From assembly GCA_018001695.1 (NCBI GenBank), contig JAGNHN010000024.1:1-51359 (forward strand): a stretch of DNA of 51,359 bases, written 5' to 3'. This document shows, piece after piece, positions 39,265 to 48,255 of this stretch. This DNA comes from Lentimicrobiaceae bacterium (GTDB lineage Bacteria > Bacteroidota > Bacteroidia > Bacteroidales > JAGNHN01). Position numbers and translations under genes: made by a program. Positions within the stretch are counted from its first letter, which is position 1, and each line of letters starts with the position of its first letter. Below the pieces are notes generated by a model. That model searched no databases, was not told where the DNA came from, and saw nothing but the letters and a program-made list of their open reading frames with translations.

Positions 39265-41916
39265 ATGATCCACATTCCTGATATCCCGCTCCGTCATCCT
39301 GCCCAACGCACCCACGCCGGAATACTGAGATATTTCCTTATTGTAATCATTTTCGTCATGTCCGGGCCATTAACCTTGGCCTTGAGTGACAGTACCCTCA
39401 TTATCAAATGGCTATCTCCGGGCATGCTACCTGTGATACCACCTGCTTACGGGTCACAACCCAATATAAAGAGAAAGGCATTTCAGGACAGTGACCTGTT
39501 TGAAATGGTCAAAATGGCCGAAAATTCAACGGCCATACAAGCTGGAGAAAAGATGGAATGGCCAGGCACAGCATCCGTTAATTGGCAGGAAGTGAAAGCC
39601 GGCAGGGACGGATTTGTTGAAATTAAGACACAAAATGTTCAAAAATCATCCCATGCGCTCGGGATAGCTGTGGTTAACCTCCAGGCAACACGTTTTTCAA
39701 AAGTCCAGCTGAATATACAAAGCTCGCATATGGTCCAGCTCCTGCTGGATGGATCTGAACATTCCAAAGCCCATTCCCGAAAGGGCAAGGAGCCATACAC
39801 CGTACAGCAAACCCTGACGCTTGAGCCTGGATATCACACGCTTGTTATCAAGGGTATATACACGCATGCTGTATCTCCCAATGAACCCTGGCGGTTTAAA
39901 GCCAGTATCAAATCCGGTACCACAGGTGTGGATCATCTCCGGTTCACCACTGAGCCGGTCATTACCAAAGATTTACGCTTGCTGCTGGAAGGTATCCGTA
40001 TCCATGCTGTCAGACCTTCCTTTCAGGGTGATTATTATTTCATTGATTTTGAGGAAATTCAACCTAACACAGGAAAGAGCGAAACATGGACAGAGCTGTG
40101 GCAAAGAAATCCTAACCGCATCCTGCGGTCCTTCCGGGCCTCGGAGATGCGACAGTTTATATGGTCACCTGTCAGCAATCAGTATACCTTCACATTAAGG
40201 GATAAGGAAAACACACAGGTCTGGCTGGGAGAAATGAGCGACGCCCGAACCCGTATGCTCTTCACTGATAAGGAAATCGGGAGCCTGCGATGGAGCCCGG
40301 ATGGGAACACCATCTTCTTCAGCAAAAGTGAACAACCTGAGCCTGTAACAGGGGGTGTCCATCGTATTGAGAATATGCCGGCCCGCTGGCCCTGGTCAAA
40401 AAGAAAAGCATATCTGAATGCGTATCATCTGCCATCTCAGGTGCAGACAAGGTTGACCTGGGGAAAGGCGTCTGTGCAGCTTATGGACATACACCCTGAT
40501 GGCAACAGCCTTTTGATCAGCACTTCCACTCCAGACTTTTCGGAACGTCCCTTCAGTATTCAAACCCTGATGTCGCTCGACCTGCAGACACTGGAAACCG
40601 ACACCCTCATGCGCACCTCATTCGATGTGCAGGCCATGTATAATCCAGACGGGACAAAGCTCCTTCTGACCGGAAGTGCCATGCTCTTTGATGGATTGGG
40701 ATCTTCCTTGCCTCCCGGCAGTGTCCCCAATGATTATGACAAACAACTTTATCTCTTTGATCCTCTTACCAGTCAAGCCCGGCCATTGAGCCTGACCTTC
40801 GATCCATCAATTGATCAGGCCGTATGGCACAGGTACGACAAATTCATCTACCTCCTGACCACCGATCAGACCTATAAACGCATTTACAGGTATGACCCGA
40901 ATACTGAAACCTATACACGACTGGACCTGCCGGCAGATGTGATATCGCAATGGCAGTTATCATCCTCGGGGCCCTGGCTGGCCTTCACCGGATCATCCAT
41001 CAGCAGGCCACCTTTCTCCATGCTTTATCATGCACAAACAGAAGAGAAGTTATTGATCTCAGACCCTGAAGCAGATGCATTCACGGATGTACGCATGGGT
41101 GAAAACTTTGACTGGAACTACGAAATGCCAGGTGGCCCTGTGATTCAGGGACGTGTTTACCTTCCCCCTGATTTTGACCCGGCTAAGCGATACCCTGTCA
41201 TTGTCCATTATTACGGTGGCACAACACCTGTCGACCGCTCTTTCCGTGGCCGGTATCCAAAGAACCTGTTCGCAGCCCACGGTTATATCGTATATGTAAT
41301 GCAACCGAGCGGAGCCATTGGCTACGGACAGGAATTCTCCGCCAGTCATGTCAACAACTGGGGTCAAACTGTGGCAGATGAAATTATTTCCAGCACTAAA
41401 CAGTTCCTGAGGGAGCATCCCTACGCCGACTCAACGCGTGTTGGCTGCATCGGTGCATCCTATGGCGGATTTATGACCATGCTGCTGCTGACGAAAACAC
41501 AAATGTTTACAACAGGGATCGCGCATGCCGGGATCAGCTCCATCTCAAGTTACTGGGGAGAAGGTTTCTGGGGTTATCTATACAGCGCTGCAGCCAGCGC
41601 CAACAGCTATCCTTGGAACAATGAAGCTTTGTATGTCGGACAGAGCCCGCTTTTCCAGGCCGACAAAATCAAAACACCCTTGCTGCTCCTTCATGGCCGG
41701 GATGATGATAACGTACCTCCCGGTGAAAGTATTCAGTTATTCACTGCCCTGAAAATCCTTGGAACGCCTGTAGAACTCATTGAAATTGAAGGACAAGGTC
41801 ACCATGTCATGGAATACAACAAGCGCATCAGATGGCAGAAAACTATCCTGGCCTGGTTTGCAAGATACCTGCAGGATGATCCTTCGTGGTGGAAAGAACT
41901 ATACCCGGATACCTAA
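39265..41916 (+). CDS. Exported S9-family prolyl oligopeptidase-like serine peptidase
   Basis: 883 residues from the ATG at 39265, with an N-terminal hydrophobic segment (~22-40) for export. A beta-rich N-terminal region (55-250) is followed by a WD/beta-propeller (~290-590: GSLRWSPDGNTIFFSKSE, AVWHRYDKFIYLLTTDQ) and a C-terminal alpha/beta hydrolase. The catalytic triad is S732 (GASYGGF), D814 (HGRDDDNVP) and a histidine in GQGHHVME (H846 or H847). It would cleave peptides after proline or small residues in the periplasm or at the surface. It is divergent from the TPR gene and converges on the glycosylase gene, with six bases between stops. Confidence 0.9.
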   Translation: MIHIPDIPLRHPAQRTHAGILRYFLIVIIFVMSGPLTLALSDSTLIIKWLSPGMLPVIPPAYGSQPNIKRKAFQDSDLFEMVKMAENSTAIQAGEKMEWPGTASVNWQEVKAGRDGFVEIKTQNVQKSSHALGIAVVNLQATRFSKVQLNIQSSHMVQLLLDGSEHSKAHSRKGKEPYTVQQTLTLEPGYHTLVIKGIYTHAVSPNEPWRFKASIKSGTTGVDHLRFTTEPVITKDLRLLLEGIRIHAVRPSFQGDYYFIDFEEIQPNTGKSETWTELWQRNPNRILRSFRASEMRQFIWSPVSNQYTFTLRDKENTQVWLGEMSDARTRMLFTDKEIGSLRWSPDGNTIFFSKSEQPEPVTGGVHRIENMPARWPWSKRKAYLNAYHLPSQVQTRLTWGKASVQLMDIHPDGNSLLISTSTPDFSERPFSIQTLMSLDLQTLETDTLMRTSFDVQAMYNPDGTKLLLTGSAMLFDGLGSSLPPGSVPNDYDKQLYLFDPLTSQARPLSLTFDPSIDQAVWHRYDKFIYLLTTDQTYKRIYRYDPNTETYTRLDLPADVISQWQLSSSGPWLAFTGSSISRPPFSMLYHAQTEEKLLISDPEADAFTDVRMGENFDWNYEMPGGPVIQGRVYLPPDFDPAKRYPVIVHYYGGTTPVDRSFRGRYPKNLFAAHGYIVYVMQPSGAIGYGQEFSASHVNNWGQTVADEIISSTKQFLREHPYADSTRVGCIGASYGGFMTMLLLTKTQMFTTGIAHAGISSISSYWGEGFWGYLYSAAASANSYPWNNEALYVGQSPLFQADKIKTPLLLLHGRDDDNVPPGESIQLFTALKILGTPVELIEIEGQGHHVMEYNKRIRWQKTILAWFARYLQDDPSWWKELYPDT

Positions 41917-41922
41917 GACATT

Positions 41923-42528
41923 TTAAGGATTCCTGGTAGTAAAACCATGATAATCACAAACGAATCTATAGGGGAGTAAGGCATCTTGGCCTGCATAGGC
42001 AATACCGATGCGGGGCGTGATCTTTATCTCAGGAGTCTCAAAGCCTCTGTCTTCAAGCCATATTCGCTCCCCTTGGAGGTCTTCTCCGGTATCTCTATAA
42101 TGAATGCCCAATGCTTTGGAAACCAAACCCGGCCCCTGAGTAAGGCCCCCATGGTAGGAGCTTTTACCCAGCCGGCTCAAGACCGCCTGAATTCCTTCGA
42201 TGACAAAAACCCCGCGTATCAATATGGCATGTGGGATATCACGCCGATTGGTAACGATATTAAACAGGGAATGAATCCCGTAACAAAGGTAGACGTATGC
42301 CAGTCCGCCCTCCCTGTACATCACCTCTGTCCTCGCTGTCAGCCGTCCACCATATGCATGGGAAGCTTTGTCCGAGACACCTTCATACGCTTCAGTTTCT
42401 GTGATAACGCCAGCGGTGCAGACACCATCGAACTCAGTGACCAACACCTTCCCCAGTAGCTCCTTAGCAATCAGCGTCACGCTTGATCGACGAAAAAACC
42501 CGACTGGCAGCTTCTGAATAACACCCAT
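41923..42528 (-). CDS. DNA-3-methyladenine glycosylase (AAG/MPG family)
   Basis: About 201 residues from the ATG at 42528, the usual size. It excises alkylated purines in base-excision repair. Motifs: ELLGKVLVTEFDGVCTAGVITETEAYEGVSDKASHAYGG (with the catalytic Glu), RTEVMYREGGLAYVYLCYGIHSLFNIV, and RPRIGI-like TPRIGIAYAG near the C-terminus. The longer frame to 42570 would overlap recQ by 38 bases; the ATG five bases after the recQ stop gives the expected N-terminus and argues for co-translation with recQ. Confidence 0.92.
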   Translation of the reverse strand: MGVIQKLPVGFFRRSSVTLIAKELLGKVLVTEFDGVCTAGVITETEAYEGVSDKASHAYGGRLTARTEVMYREGGLAYVYLCYGIHSLFNIVTNRRDIPHAILIRGVFVIEGIQAVLSRLGKSSYHGGLTQGPGLVSKALGIHYRDTGEDLQGERIWLEDRGFETPEIKITPRIGIAYAGQDALLPYRFVCDYHGFTTRNP

Positions 42529-42532
42529 ACGA

Positions 42533-44464
42533 TCAATCCTTACCTTTCCAACGCATCCGGCCATCCGCACCGGAGGTTATCTTACCCGTATCCATAAGCC
42601 ACTGGATGGCACGGACGATTTTTTCCTCAGGGATATTGCGAACCATGGTCATCAGTTCGGGCAGGGTTCGCCCCGCTTCTCTGAGAAGCGGTTTAATCTG
42701 ATGGATGACGGCATCAAAAGCCAGCTCACTCAGGCCTGCTTTATTCCTCTCCCGGCAAACATCGCAAACGCCACACCTCGGGGCCCGCTTTTCTCCAAAA
42801 TATACCAGCAGTTGCTGACTACGGCAACGGGTATTGCCCTGCACATAGCTGAGCATACCAGTTACACGCTTCGCAGCCACCCGTTTCCTGATCTCATATG
42901 CCTCCGGCGATAAGTAAACCTGAGTATCGTCGAGCCGGTCCGTCAGGAACAACACCTGGGGTGTGGTCCGGCGGGGCAGGTACTCAATGACTTCGAGTTT
43001 CTGCAGCGCCTGCAACCATTGTATGATTCTGGACTCATCGATTCCGGCCCTCCTGGCCAGCTCTCTTTCACTCAAAGGAACCAGTTCGGACAATATTCCG
43101 GGATAAGACCTCAGTAACAACTTCAGAAAAGGATCAAAACCTGGGTAAGACACCTGAAAACTATACAGGTCATAGCGTTTCAGACGGATACGAATCCGAG
43201 ACACAGATTCATCTTCGGTACCGAACATGAGGTAACCTTCCCGTTCCAGCAATCTTAGGGTATTGAACACAACGACCTTAGACAATTTATATGTCTCACA
43301 GAACTCGGCCAGATCAAAATCATAGACCTGTTCGCGTCCGGCGCCCACAGGCAGTTGGAAATAGTTGCCGAGCTGCCGGTAAATCAGCCTTATGAGCGCC
43401 AGATCAGGAAATGATTCGGTATGATACCGCTGTAATTCTCTGGCATCTGCTTCCTCCCAAAGCAGCACCGCAAAAGCCCGCTTTCCATCCCTGCCCCCGC
43501 GCCCCGCCTCCTGGAAATATGCTTCCAGGCTGTCGGGCATATCAAGGTGAACCACGATACGCACATCAGGCTTATCGATGCCCATACCAAAGGCATTGGT
43601 GGCGACTATGATGCGTGTATTTCCCTTCATCCAGTCATCCTGCCGCTGGCTTCTTTCCTCGGAGGCCAGTCCGGCATGATAAAAAGCAGCGCGAATACCC
43701 AGGGTGTTCAGCCTTTCCGCAATCTCCTGGGTGTAGCGGCGATTCCTGACATAGACGATACCGGTGCCGGGAACCTTCGCGAGGATGCGCACCAGCCTGC
43801 CGAGCTTATCTTCTTCCTTATACACCAGGTAATTAAGGTTCTTTCGCTCAAAACTCGCCTGAAATACGTTATGCGCTTTAAACTTAAGCTTCTCCTGTAT
43901 ATCGATCACCACCTCCGGTGTTGCAGTGGCCGTCAGGGCAATCACAGGCACTTTGGGAAGTAAGTCCCGTATATGGCCGATTTCCAGATAGGGAGGCCGG
44001 AAGTCATAACCCCATTGTGAAATACAGTGCGCCTCGTCGACCGCGATCAGCCCAACCCGCATTTGCTGTATATAATCCTGCATGGAGGGTGTGCCAAGTC
44101 GTTCTGGAGATAAATACAGAAAACGGATATCACCATAAAGGCAATTACCCAACACACGTGTGATCTCATCCTGGGACATGCCTGAATATATCGCTACCGC
44201 AGGGATACCGCGACGCTTCAGGTTGGCCACCTGGTCCTTCATTAACGCGATCAAGGGGGTGACAACCAAACATATACCATCCAGAACCAGCGCGGGAACC
44301 TGAAAACAGATACTCTTGCCTCCTCCGGTAGGAAGCAAAGCAAGCGTATCCCTCCCTTCCAGGACAGCCTGAATGATCTCCTCCTGAAGGGGCCTGAATG
44401 CCGGGTGACCCCAGTATTTCATCAGGACCTGCCTGGGTGTTGCTTTCTGCATTTTTTTCAACAT
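42533..44464 (-). CDS. recQ: RecQ-family ATP-dependent DNA helicase lacking HRDC
   Basis: 643 residues. It has FRPLQEEIIQAVLEGRDTLALLPTGGGKSICFQ (Walker A), VVTPLIALMKDQ, DEAHCISQWGYDFRP, ALTATAT, ATNAFGMGIDKPDVR and QEAGRGGRDGK. The RecQ zinc-binding domain ends in CRSQQLLVYFG...CGVCDVC, and a winged-helix region follows. Instead of an HRDC domain it ends in a short helical tail (VRAIQWLMDTGKITSGADGRMRW), as in the shorter Bacteroidota RecQ. It is the first gene of a two-gene repair unit with the 3-methyladenine glycosylase. Start could be the fifth codon. Confidence 0.93.
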   Translation of the reverse strand: MLKKMQKATPRQVLMKYWGHPAFRPLQEEIIQAVLEGRDTLALLPTGGGKSICFQVPALVLDGICLVVTPLIALMKDQVANLKRRGIPAVAIYSGMSQDEITRVLGNCLYGDIRFLYLSPERLGTPSMQDYIQQMRVGLIAVDEAHCISQWGYDFRPPYLEIGHIRDLLPKVPVIALTATATPEVVIDIQEKLKFKAHNVFQASFERKNLNYLVYKEEDKLGRLVRILAKVPGTGIVYVRNRRYTQEIAERLNTLGIRAAFYHAGLASEERSQRQDDWMKGNTRIIVATNAFGMGIDKPDVRIVVHLDMPDSLEAYFQEAGRGGRDGKRAFAVLLWEEADARELQRYHTESFPDLALIRLIYRQLGNYFQLPVGAGREQVYDFDLAEFCETYKLSKVVVFNTLRLLEREGYLMFGTEDESVSRIRIRLKRYDLYSFQVSYPGFDPFLKLLLRSYPGILSELVPLSERELARRAGIDESRIIQWLQALQKLEVIEYLPRRTTPQVLFLTDRLDDTQVYLSPEAYEIRKRVAAKRVTGMLSYVQGNTRCRSQQLLVYFGEKRAPRCGVCDVCRERNKAGLSELAFDAVIHQIKPLLREAGRTLPELMTMVRNIPEEKIVRAIQWLMDTGKITSGADGRMRWKGKD

Positions 44465-44553
44465 AGGGTATCAAACAGATCGTATGGCCCGGTATTTGAT
44501 AAATACTTTCCGGTCTTCCGATGTCGATCGCTGTACCAATTAGAATGCTCCTT

Positions 44554-44561
44554 CAAATTTA
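44554..44561 (-). promoter_or_regulatory. Candidate -7 element for recQ
   Basis: Minus-strand TAAATTTG matches TAnnTTTG, about 90 bases upstream of the recQ start. On the plus strand TAATATTG (44563-44570) is a near-match that could serve the ankyrin gene. Confidence 0.4.
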
Positions 44562-44576
44562 CTAATATTGGGCTTT

Positions 44577-45998
44577 ATGAAAGCGAACTACTTTCATTGG
44601 TCGATAAACATTCAATGGATTCTGCTAGGCTGCATTATGCTATGGCCGGCAGCATCATTGAGAGGTCAAAGCGACACTAACATGCGCCTGCTGGTTGCTG
44701 CCCACGCCAATGACACCCTGGCCGTTTTCGAGGCCCTGGCCGGTGGCGCAGATCCCAATTCCACAAGCTACGATGGCATCACCGCATTAATGTACGCGGT
44801 GCAGCATGAGCGTCCTGAATTAACCATTATGCTGCTGGAGGCCGGTGCACTGCCTGACCAGCACGGAGAAGGCTGGGCCCCTCCGCTTTATACCGCTGTT
44901 GAATTTGGTCATGAACAGGTAGCAGGAGTCCTTATTGCTGCCGGTGCTGATCCGGATAGTAAAGACCCGGACGGTCGGACAGCCCTGATGGCTGCGGTCA
45001 GATACAACGATTTCCGTATCGCCTGGATGCTGTTGCAGGCCGGTGCCAATCCCAATGCCGCCGACAATGCGGGGAAGTCACCCCTGCATCATGCCGCTGC
45101 TTCCGGAGCCTATGAATGCGCTGCATTGCTGCTTGATTGGAAGAGCAAGGCCAATGCGACTGACCTCTCCGGGAATACAGCCCTCATGTATGCTTCAGCC
45201 ATAGGTGATGTTGACCTCTGCGCATTGCTCCTTTCCAATACCAACAATGCTTTGCTACGAAACCAATATGGGATTGGAGCGCCCGCATTCGCCGCCATGT
45301 ATGGTCACCTTCCAGTTGTGCAGTTGCTGGCTGAAAAGACAAGGACTGGTGATTCAGATACCTTGACACCCCGAATGCCTGGAAGTGAGCAGGACTTCAG
45401 GCAGTCATGGAGCAAAGCAGGTGAAATTGCTTTAAGAAGCGGAAACACCAAGGATTACCGGGCCATCCACCGATATACGGGTGTACGTTATCTGAAACCC
45501 ATCCTGGTTGCCTGGCAATCGGGTATCACTTACCAGTTTAACTCCGGCACGCATATGGAGGGAGCATATGTTGGTATCAAGGAAGCGCATACCCGATTGA
45601 ACCTCCAGGTGCATTACCAGACCAGGTTGAGACCCGACAAACAGCGTCATGTACTTGCCCGCCAGGAGTTTCAGTTTCGTGAACACCGCAGTGCAGCCGG
45701 ATTGAGGCTCAGAAAAGATATCACGCTCTACAGGCACTCCAAAGGAACACTGGTCTGCCAGCCACTCCTGGGAGGCCATTACACATGGGGGCGTTACCGG
45801 GGTGCTGATCTGGAAGCAAAGCAGGGGTTTAATGCTCATGCCGGTATCCCTCTCGCCTGGCAGTGGAAATACGGACAACTTGGTATAGCCTGGATTTATC
45901 AGCCCGTCTTCCCTGGGATTGAATCGCCCCACCTGATTGAACTCACTGCAGGAATCATCATACCCAACTTCAATCACCGGAAATACAGTATTTTATGA
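44577..45998 (+). CDS. Exported ankyrin-repeat protein with C-terminal beta-barrel-like domain
   Basis: 473 residues from the ATG at 44577. A signal peptide (hydrophobic INIQWILLGCIMLWPAASLRG, ~10-30) precedes about seven ankyrin repeats (35-270: DGITALMYAVQHERPELTIMLLEAGALPD, DGRTALMAAVRYNDFRIAWMLLQAGANPN, GKSPLHHAAASGAYECAALLL). After a linker, residues ~300-473 switch to alternating beta strands (PILVAWQSGITYQFNSGTHMEGAYVGI, RHVLARQEFQFREHRSAAGLRLRKDI, QWKYGQLGIAWIYQPVF, LIELTAGIIIPNF), which resemble an outer-membrane barrel. I know of no common family with this order. It is coupled by ATGA to a lipoprotein gene. Function unknown; periplasmic ankyrin repeats often bind peptides. Confidence 0.7.
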   Translation: MKANYFHWSINIQWILLGCIMLWPAASLRGQSDTNMRLLVAAHANDTLAVFEALAGGADPNSTSYDGITALMYAVQHERPELTIMLLEAGALPDQHGEGWAPPLYTAVEFGHEQVAGVLIAAGADPDSKDPDGRTALMAAVRYNDFRIAWMLLQAGANPNAADNAGKSPLHHAAASGAYECAALLLDWKSKANATDLSGNTALMYASAIGDVDLCALLLSNTNNALLRNQYGIGAPAFAAMYGHLPVVQLLAEKTRTGDSDTLTPRMPGSEQDFRQSWSKAGEIALRSGNTKDYRAIHRYTGVRYLKPILVAWQSGITYQFNSGTHMEGAYVGIKEAHTRLNLQVHYQTRLRPDKQRHVLARQEFQFREHRSAAGLRLRKDITLYRHSKGTLVCQPLLGGHYTWGRYRGADLEAKQGFNAHAGIPLAWQWKYGQLGIAWIYQPVFPGIESPHLIELTAGIIIPNFNHRKYSIL

Positions 45999-46462
45999 TG
46001 AATACAATGCATATCAATGGGCGCTTCCGTTTGCGCTTGACCGCATTGGCAGGATGGGCCATAGTGCTTGCGGCCCTGTTCACCACGGCGTCCTGTCACA
46101 AATATGCCTACGTCGACTGTGAAACCTATGACTACAGCGATTGTATTGAAGATGAACCCTTTTCCGGCAATATGGAAATCAAGGTAAGTATCTCCGCTGC
46201 GCAAGCTGCTGTGCCGGTGGCCATATATGAAGGCCGCTTCCCGGGCACCGTTCTGGTTTTGAGGGACACGTTGATCACCGAATTGCGCAATTTAACCCTC
46301 GAAGCCGGTAAGCGATATACTATCACGGCTGAATATCACAGAGATGGCAAAACTATTACTGCTGTGGACGGTGATGAGATTACCAAAAAGGCCTACGACG
46401 TCTGTGAAGCCGTGTGCTGGGATGTTCAGGATGGTAAAGTCGATCTGCGGCTGGCAGATTAA
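45995..46462 (+). CDS. Hypothetical lipoprotein coupled to the ankyrin/barrel gene
   Basis: 155 residues with a signal peptide and lipobox TAS-C34 (WAIVLAALFTTASCHKYAYV). The mature part starts with a Tyr/Asp/Glu/Cys-rich stretch (VDCETYDYSDCIEDEP, two more cysteines) and then a small beta-sandwich-like domain (MEIKVSISAAQAAVPVAIYEG, TLEAGKRYTITAEYHRDGKTITAVDGDEI). C-terminal cysteines (CEAVC) may form disulfides. The ATG overlaps the ankyrin gene stop (ATGA), so the proteins are likely made together and may form an outer-membrane complex (inference). Its stop shares the TTAA tetranucleotide with the stop of the convergent TlpA-like gene. Confidence 0.75.
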   Translation: MMNTMHINGRFRLRLTALAGWAIVLAALFTTASCHKYAYVDCETYDYSDCIEDEPFSGNMEIKVSISAAQAAVPVAIYEGRFPGTVLVLRDTLITELRNLTLEAGKRYTITAEYHRDGKTITAVDGDEITKKAYDVCEAVCWDVQDGKVDLRLAD

Positions 46463-47928
46463 CTGCCCTCCGTCGCTTCTTTCCGGCGATCCGCCTCATA
46501 TCTTTCCAGGAAACTGGCTAATTGGTCGGTAAGTAAACGTTTGGCGACGATCTTTTTATCCTTGTCTAATAGATACATCACCGGTGTAGAATAAATATCA
46601 TACAAGTCATGGTATTTACCGGTGAGGCTGCGTGGGCCATTGACATTTATCCAGGGAAGCTCATTGTCACGGATATACTTCTTCATCTTTGCATAAGAGG
46701 TATCTGCGCAAACAGCAAATACTTCCAGTCCATAGGTTGACCTGGCCGTAGCATAAAAATCCCTTAGTTTGGGTGATTCCTTCTTACAGTGTCCGCACTC
46801 TGTATCCCAGAAATAGAGCAGGGTATAATTCGCTTTAATCGCATGCATGCTGACAGGACGTTCATTGGTATCAAGCATGATCAGATTGGGCGCTACCTTG
46901 CCCAGGAGAATCGGACGAAGGATATCGGCACGCTCCATGATATTGTTCAGGACTGTTTCGTTGATCCAGAAGGCCTGCCCGGTTGCATAATATGTATCGA
47001 TGAGGTGAACAAACACCGCATCAAATCCCATGACCTTGGAGGTCTCATACTTGATGGTCAGTAGCCACACCAGGTATTTGAACATTTCCTGGTTCGGCCT
47101 GGTCAGTGCAATTAACCGGTCGGCCTCCTTGATGATGGTATCCGGGTGCTGGATCAGAACCTTGTCAAAATACTGCTCATACTTCCCATGCAGGATTGGA
47201 GAGCGCAGCAGGCGTTCATCCGACAAATCGATATTATCCCAATAGTGTGAGCGATAATAGCGGTATGCAAATGTTGAGTCTTCCCTGCCGTTTTCCAGGA
47301 TGGGGGCGGGCGGGATTTCAGGGTCCTTCATGGCCTTAAAAAAGGCTGCCAGAAAAGTATTGGGGTGATTGGCAATGATAGCTAAGCGATGTGATTCCAC
47401 ATCTTCATTGATCTTCTTCAACTGCTCGCGGATTTCAGCAACACCTTCATCGTCGGCCGCTTTACCCTTGAGTTGTTCCTGCAGCGGTTGTGCTTCTTTA
47501 TATTTGTCGGCATTGAAGCGGATATACTGAAAAAATAAATCATTTTCCGGTGAACCCTTGATGTGCATATTCGCAACATAATCAGGTCCGGAGGTCTCAA
47601 AAGTCATCACCTGCTCCTGGTTTACGATAAACTCAAAGACCCTGTTTTTCCCGGCTGCGACAATATAAATACCGCCGGGAAGAGGCTCACTACCTTCAAA
47701 TACGGCAATGCCTCTGGAATTTGTCTTTGCCGTGTCCGTCATATATGTCTTTTCACCGTAATAATTTGCCAGGTGGATCGTAGAATCCGGCATATTGGGG
47801 ATGCTGACCGTGATTCGGTAAGCTGGCTTGATTGCTGTTGACTGAGCCCCTGCCTGCATGGTGATCAAGGACATCAGGCCGAGAGAGAAAGAAATTATCA
47901 ACAGTTTAACACTGAGCGAATTCGACAT
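46459..47928 (-). CDS. TlpA-like thiol-disulfide protein with DUF4369/DUF5106 regions
   Basis: 489 residues from the ATG at 47928, with a signal peptide (LIISFSLGLMSLITMQAGAQS). Residues ~30-130 look like DUF4369 (RITVSIPNMPDSTIHLANYYGEKTYMTDTAKTNSRGIAVFEG), the middle ~140-340 like DUF5106, and the C-terminal ~140 residues form a thioredoxin-like domain (YTLLYFWDTECGHCKKESP) with the redox pair C378-x2-C381. Such proteins act in the Bacteroidota periplasm in disulfide exchange. A longer frame to 48021 is rejected because the -7 element at 47969-47976 lies within it. It converges on the lipoprotein gene with overlapping stops. Confidence 0.88.
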   Translation of the reverse strand: MSNSLSVKLLIISFSLGLMSLITMQAGAQSTAIKPAYRITVSIPNMPDSTIHLANYYGEKTYMTDTAKTNSRGIAVFEGSEPLPGGIYIVAAGKNRVFEFIVNQEQVMTFETSGPDYVANMHIKGSPENDLFFQYIRFNADKYKEAQPLQEQLKGKAADDEGVAEIREQLKKINEDVESHRLAIIANHPNTFLAAFFKAMKDPEIPPAPILENGREDSTFAYRYYRSHYWDNIDLSDERLLRSPILHGKYEQYFDKVLIQHPDTIIKEADRLIALTRPNQEMFKYLVWLLTIKYETSKVMGFDAVFVHLIDTYYATGQAFWINETVLNNIMERADILRPILLGKVAPNLIMLDTNERPVSMHAIKANYTLLYFWDTECGHCKKESPKLRDFYATARSTYGLEVFAVCADTSYAKMKKYIRDNELPWINVNGPRSLTGKYHDLYDIYSTPVMYLLDKDKKIVAKRLLTDQLASFLERYEADRRKEATEGS

Positions 47929-47968
47929 GACTATATTAATTTTAAAACGTCCTGAAAAAATCAGTTCA

Positions 47969-47976
47969 CAAAAATA
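47969..47976 (-). promoter_or_regulatory. -7 element for the TlpA-like gene
   Basis: Minus-strand TATTTTTG matches TAnnTTTG, about 40 bases ahead of the start at 47928. The rest of 47929-48255 is AT-rich leader and promoter sequence for both divergent genes. Confidence 0.5.
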
Positions 47977-48255
47977 AGGAAAGATCCTTACAGGAAATGC
48001 GCATGAATCCACGAATTCCATACACGAATCCCAATCTATCAGGTCAAAATGAAACCTGAGCCCTTGAATGACGTATAACCCGGGACATCGGAATGCTTCA
48101 GTGCTATTAACATTTTTTAAGGCTAAATCGAAACGTTGACAAAAATTTAACGGCTTAGTCTTTGTAATTTGTGCGCTTACTAATTACATTTGCAGGATAT
48201 TTTTCTTATTATTGATAATTCTGTTAATCTTCGTCAAACCAAACTTTACCTCATT

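Noticed and set aside
45432..45977. Minus-strand 181-codon frame opposite the ankyrin/barrel gene
   Set aside because: No signal, motif or promoter; shadow of the beta-rich C-terminal region.
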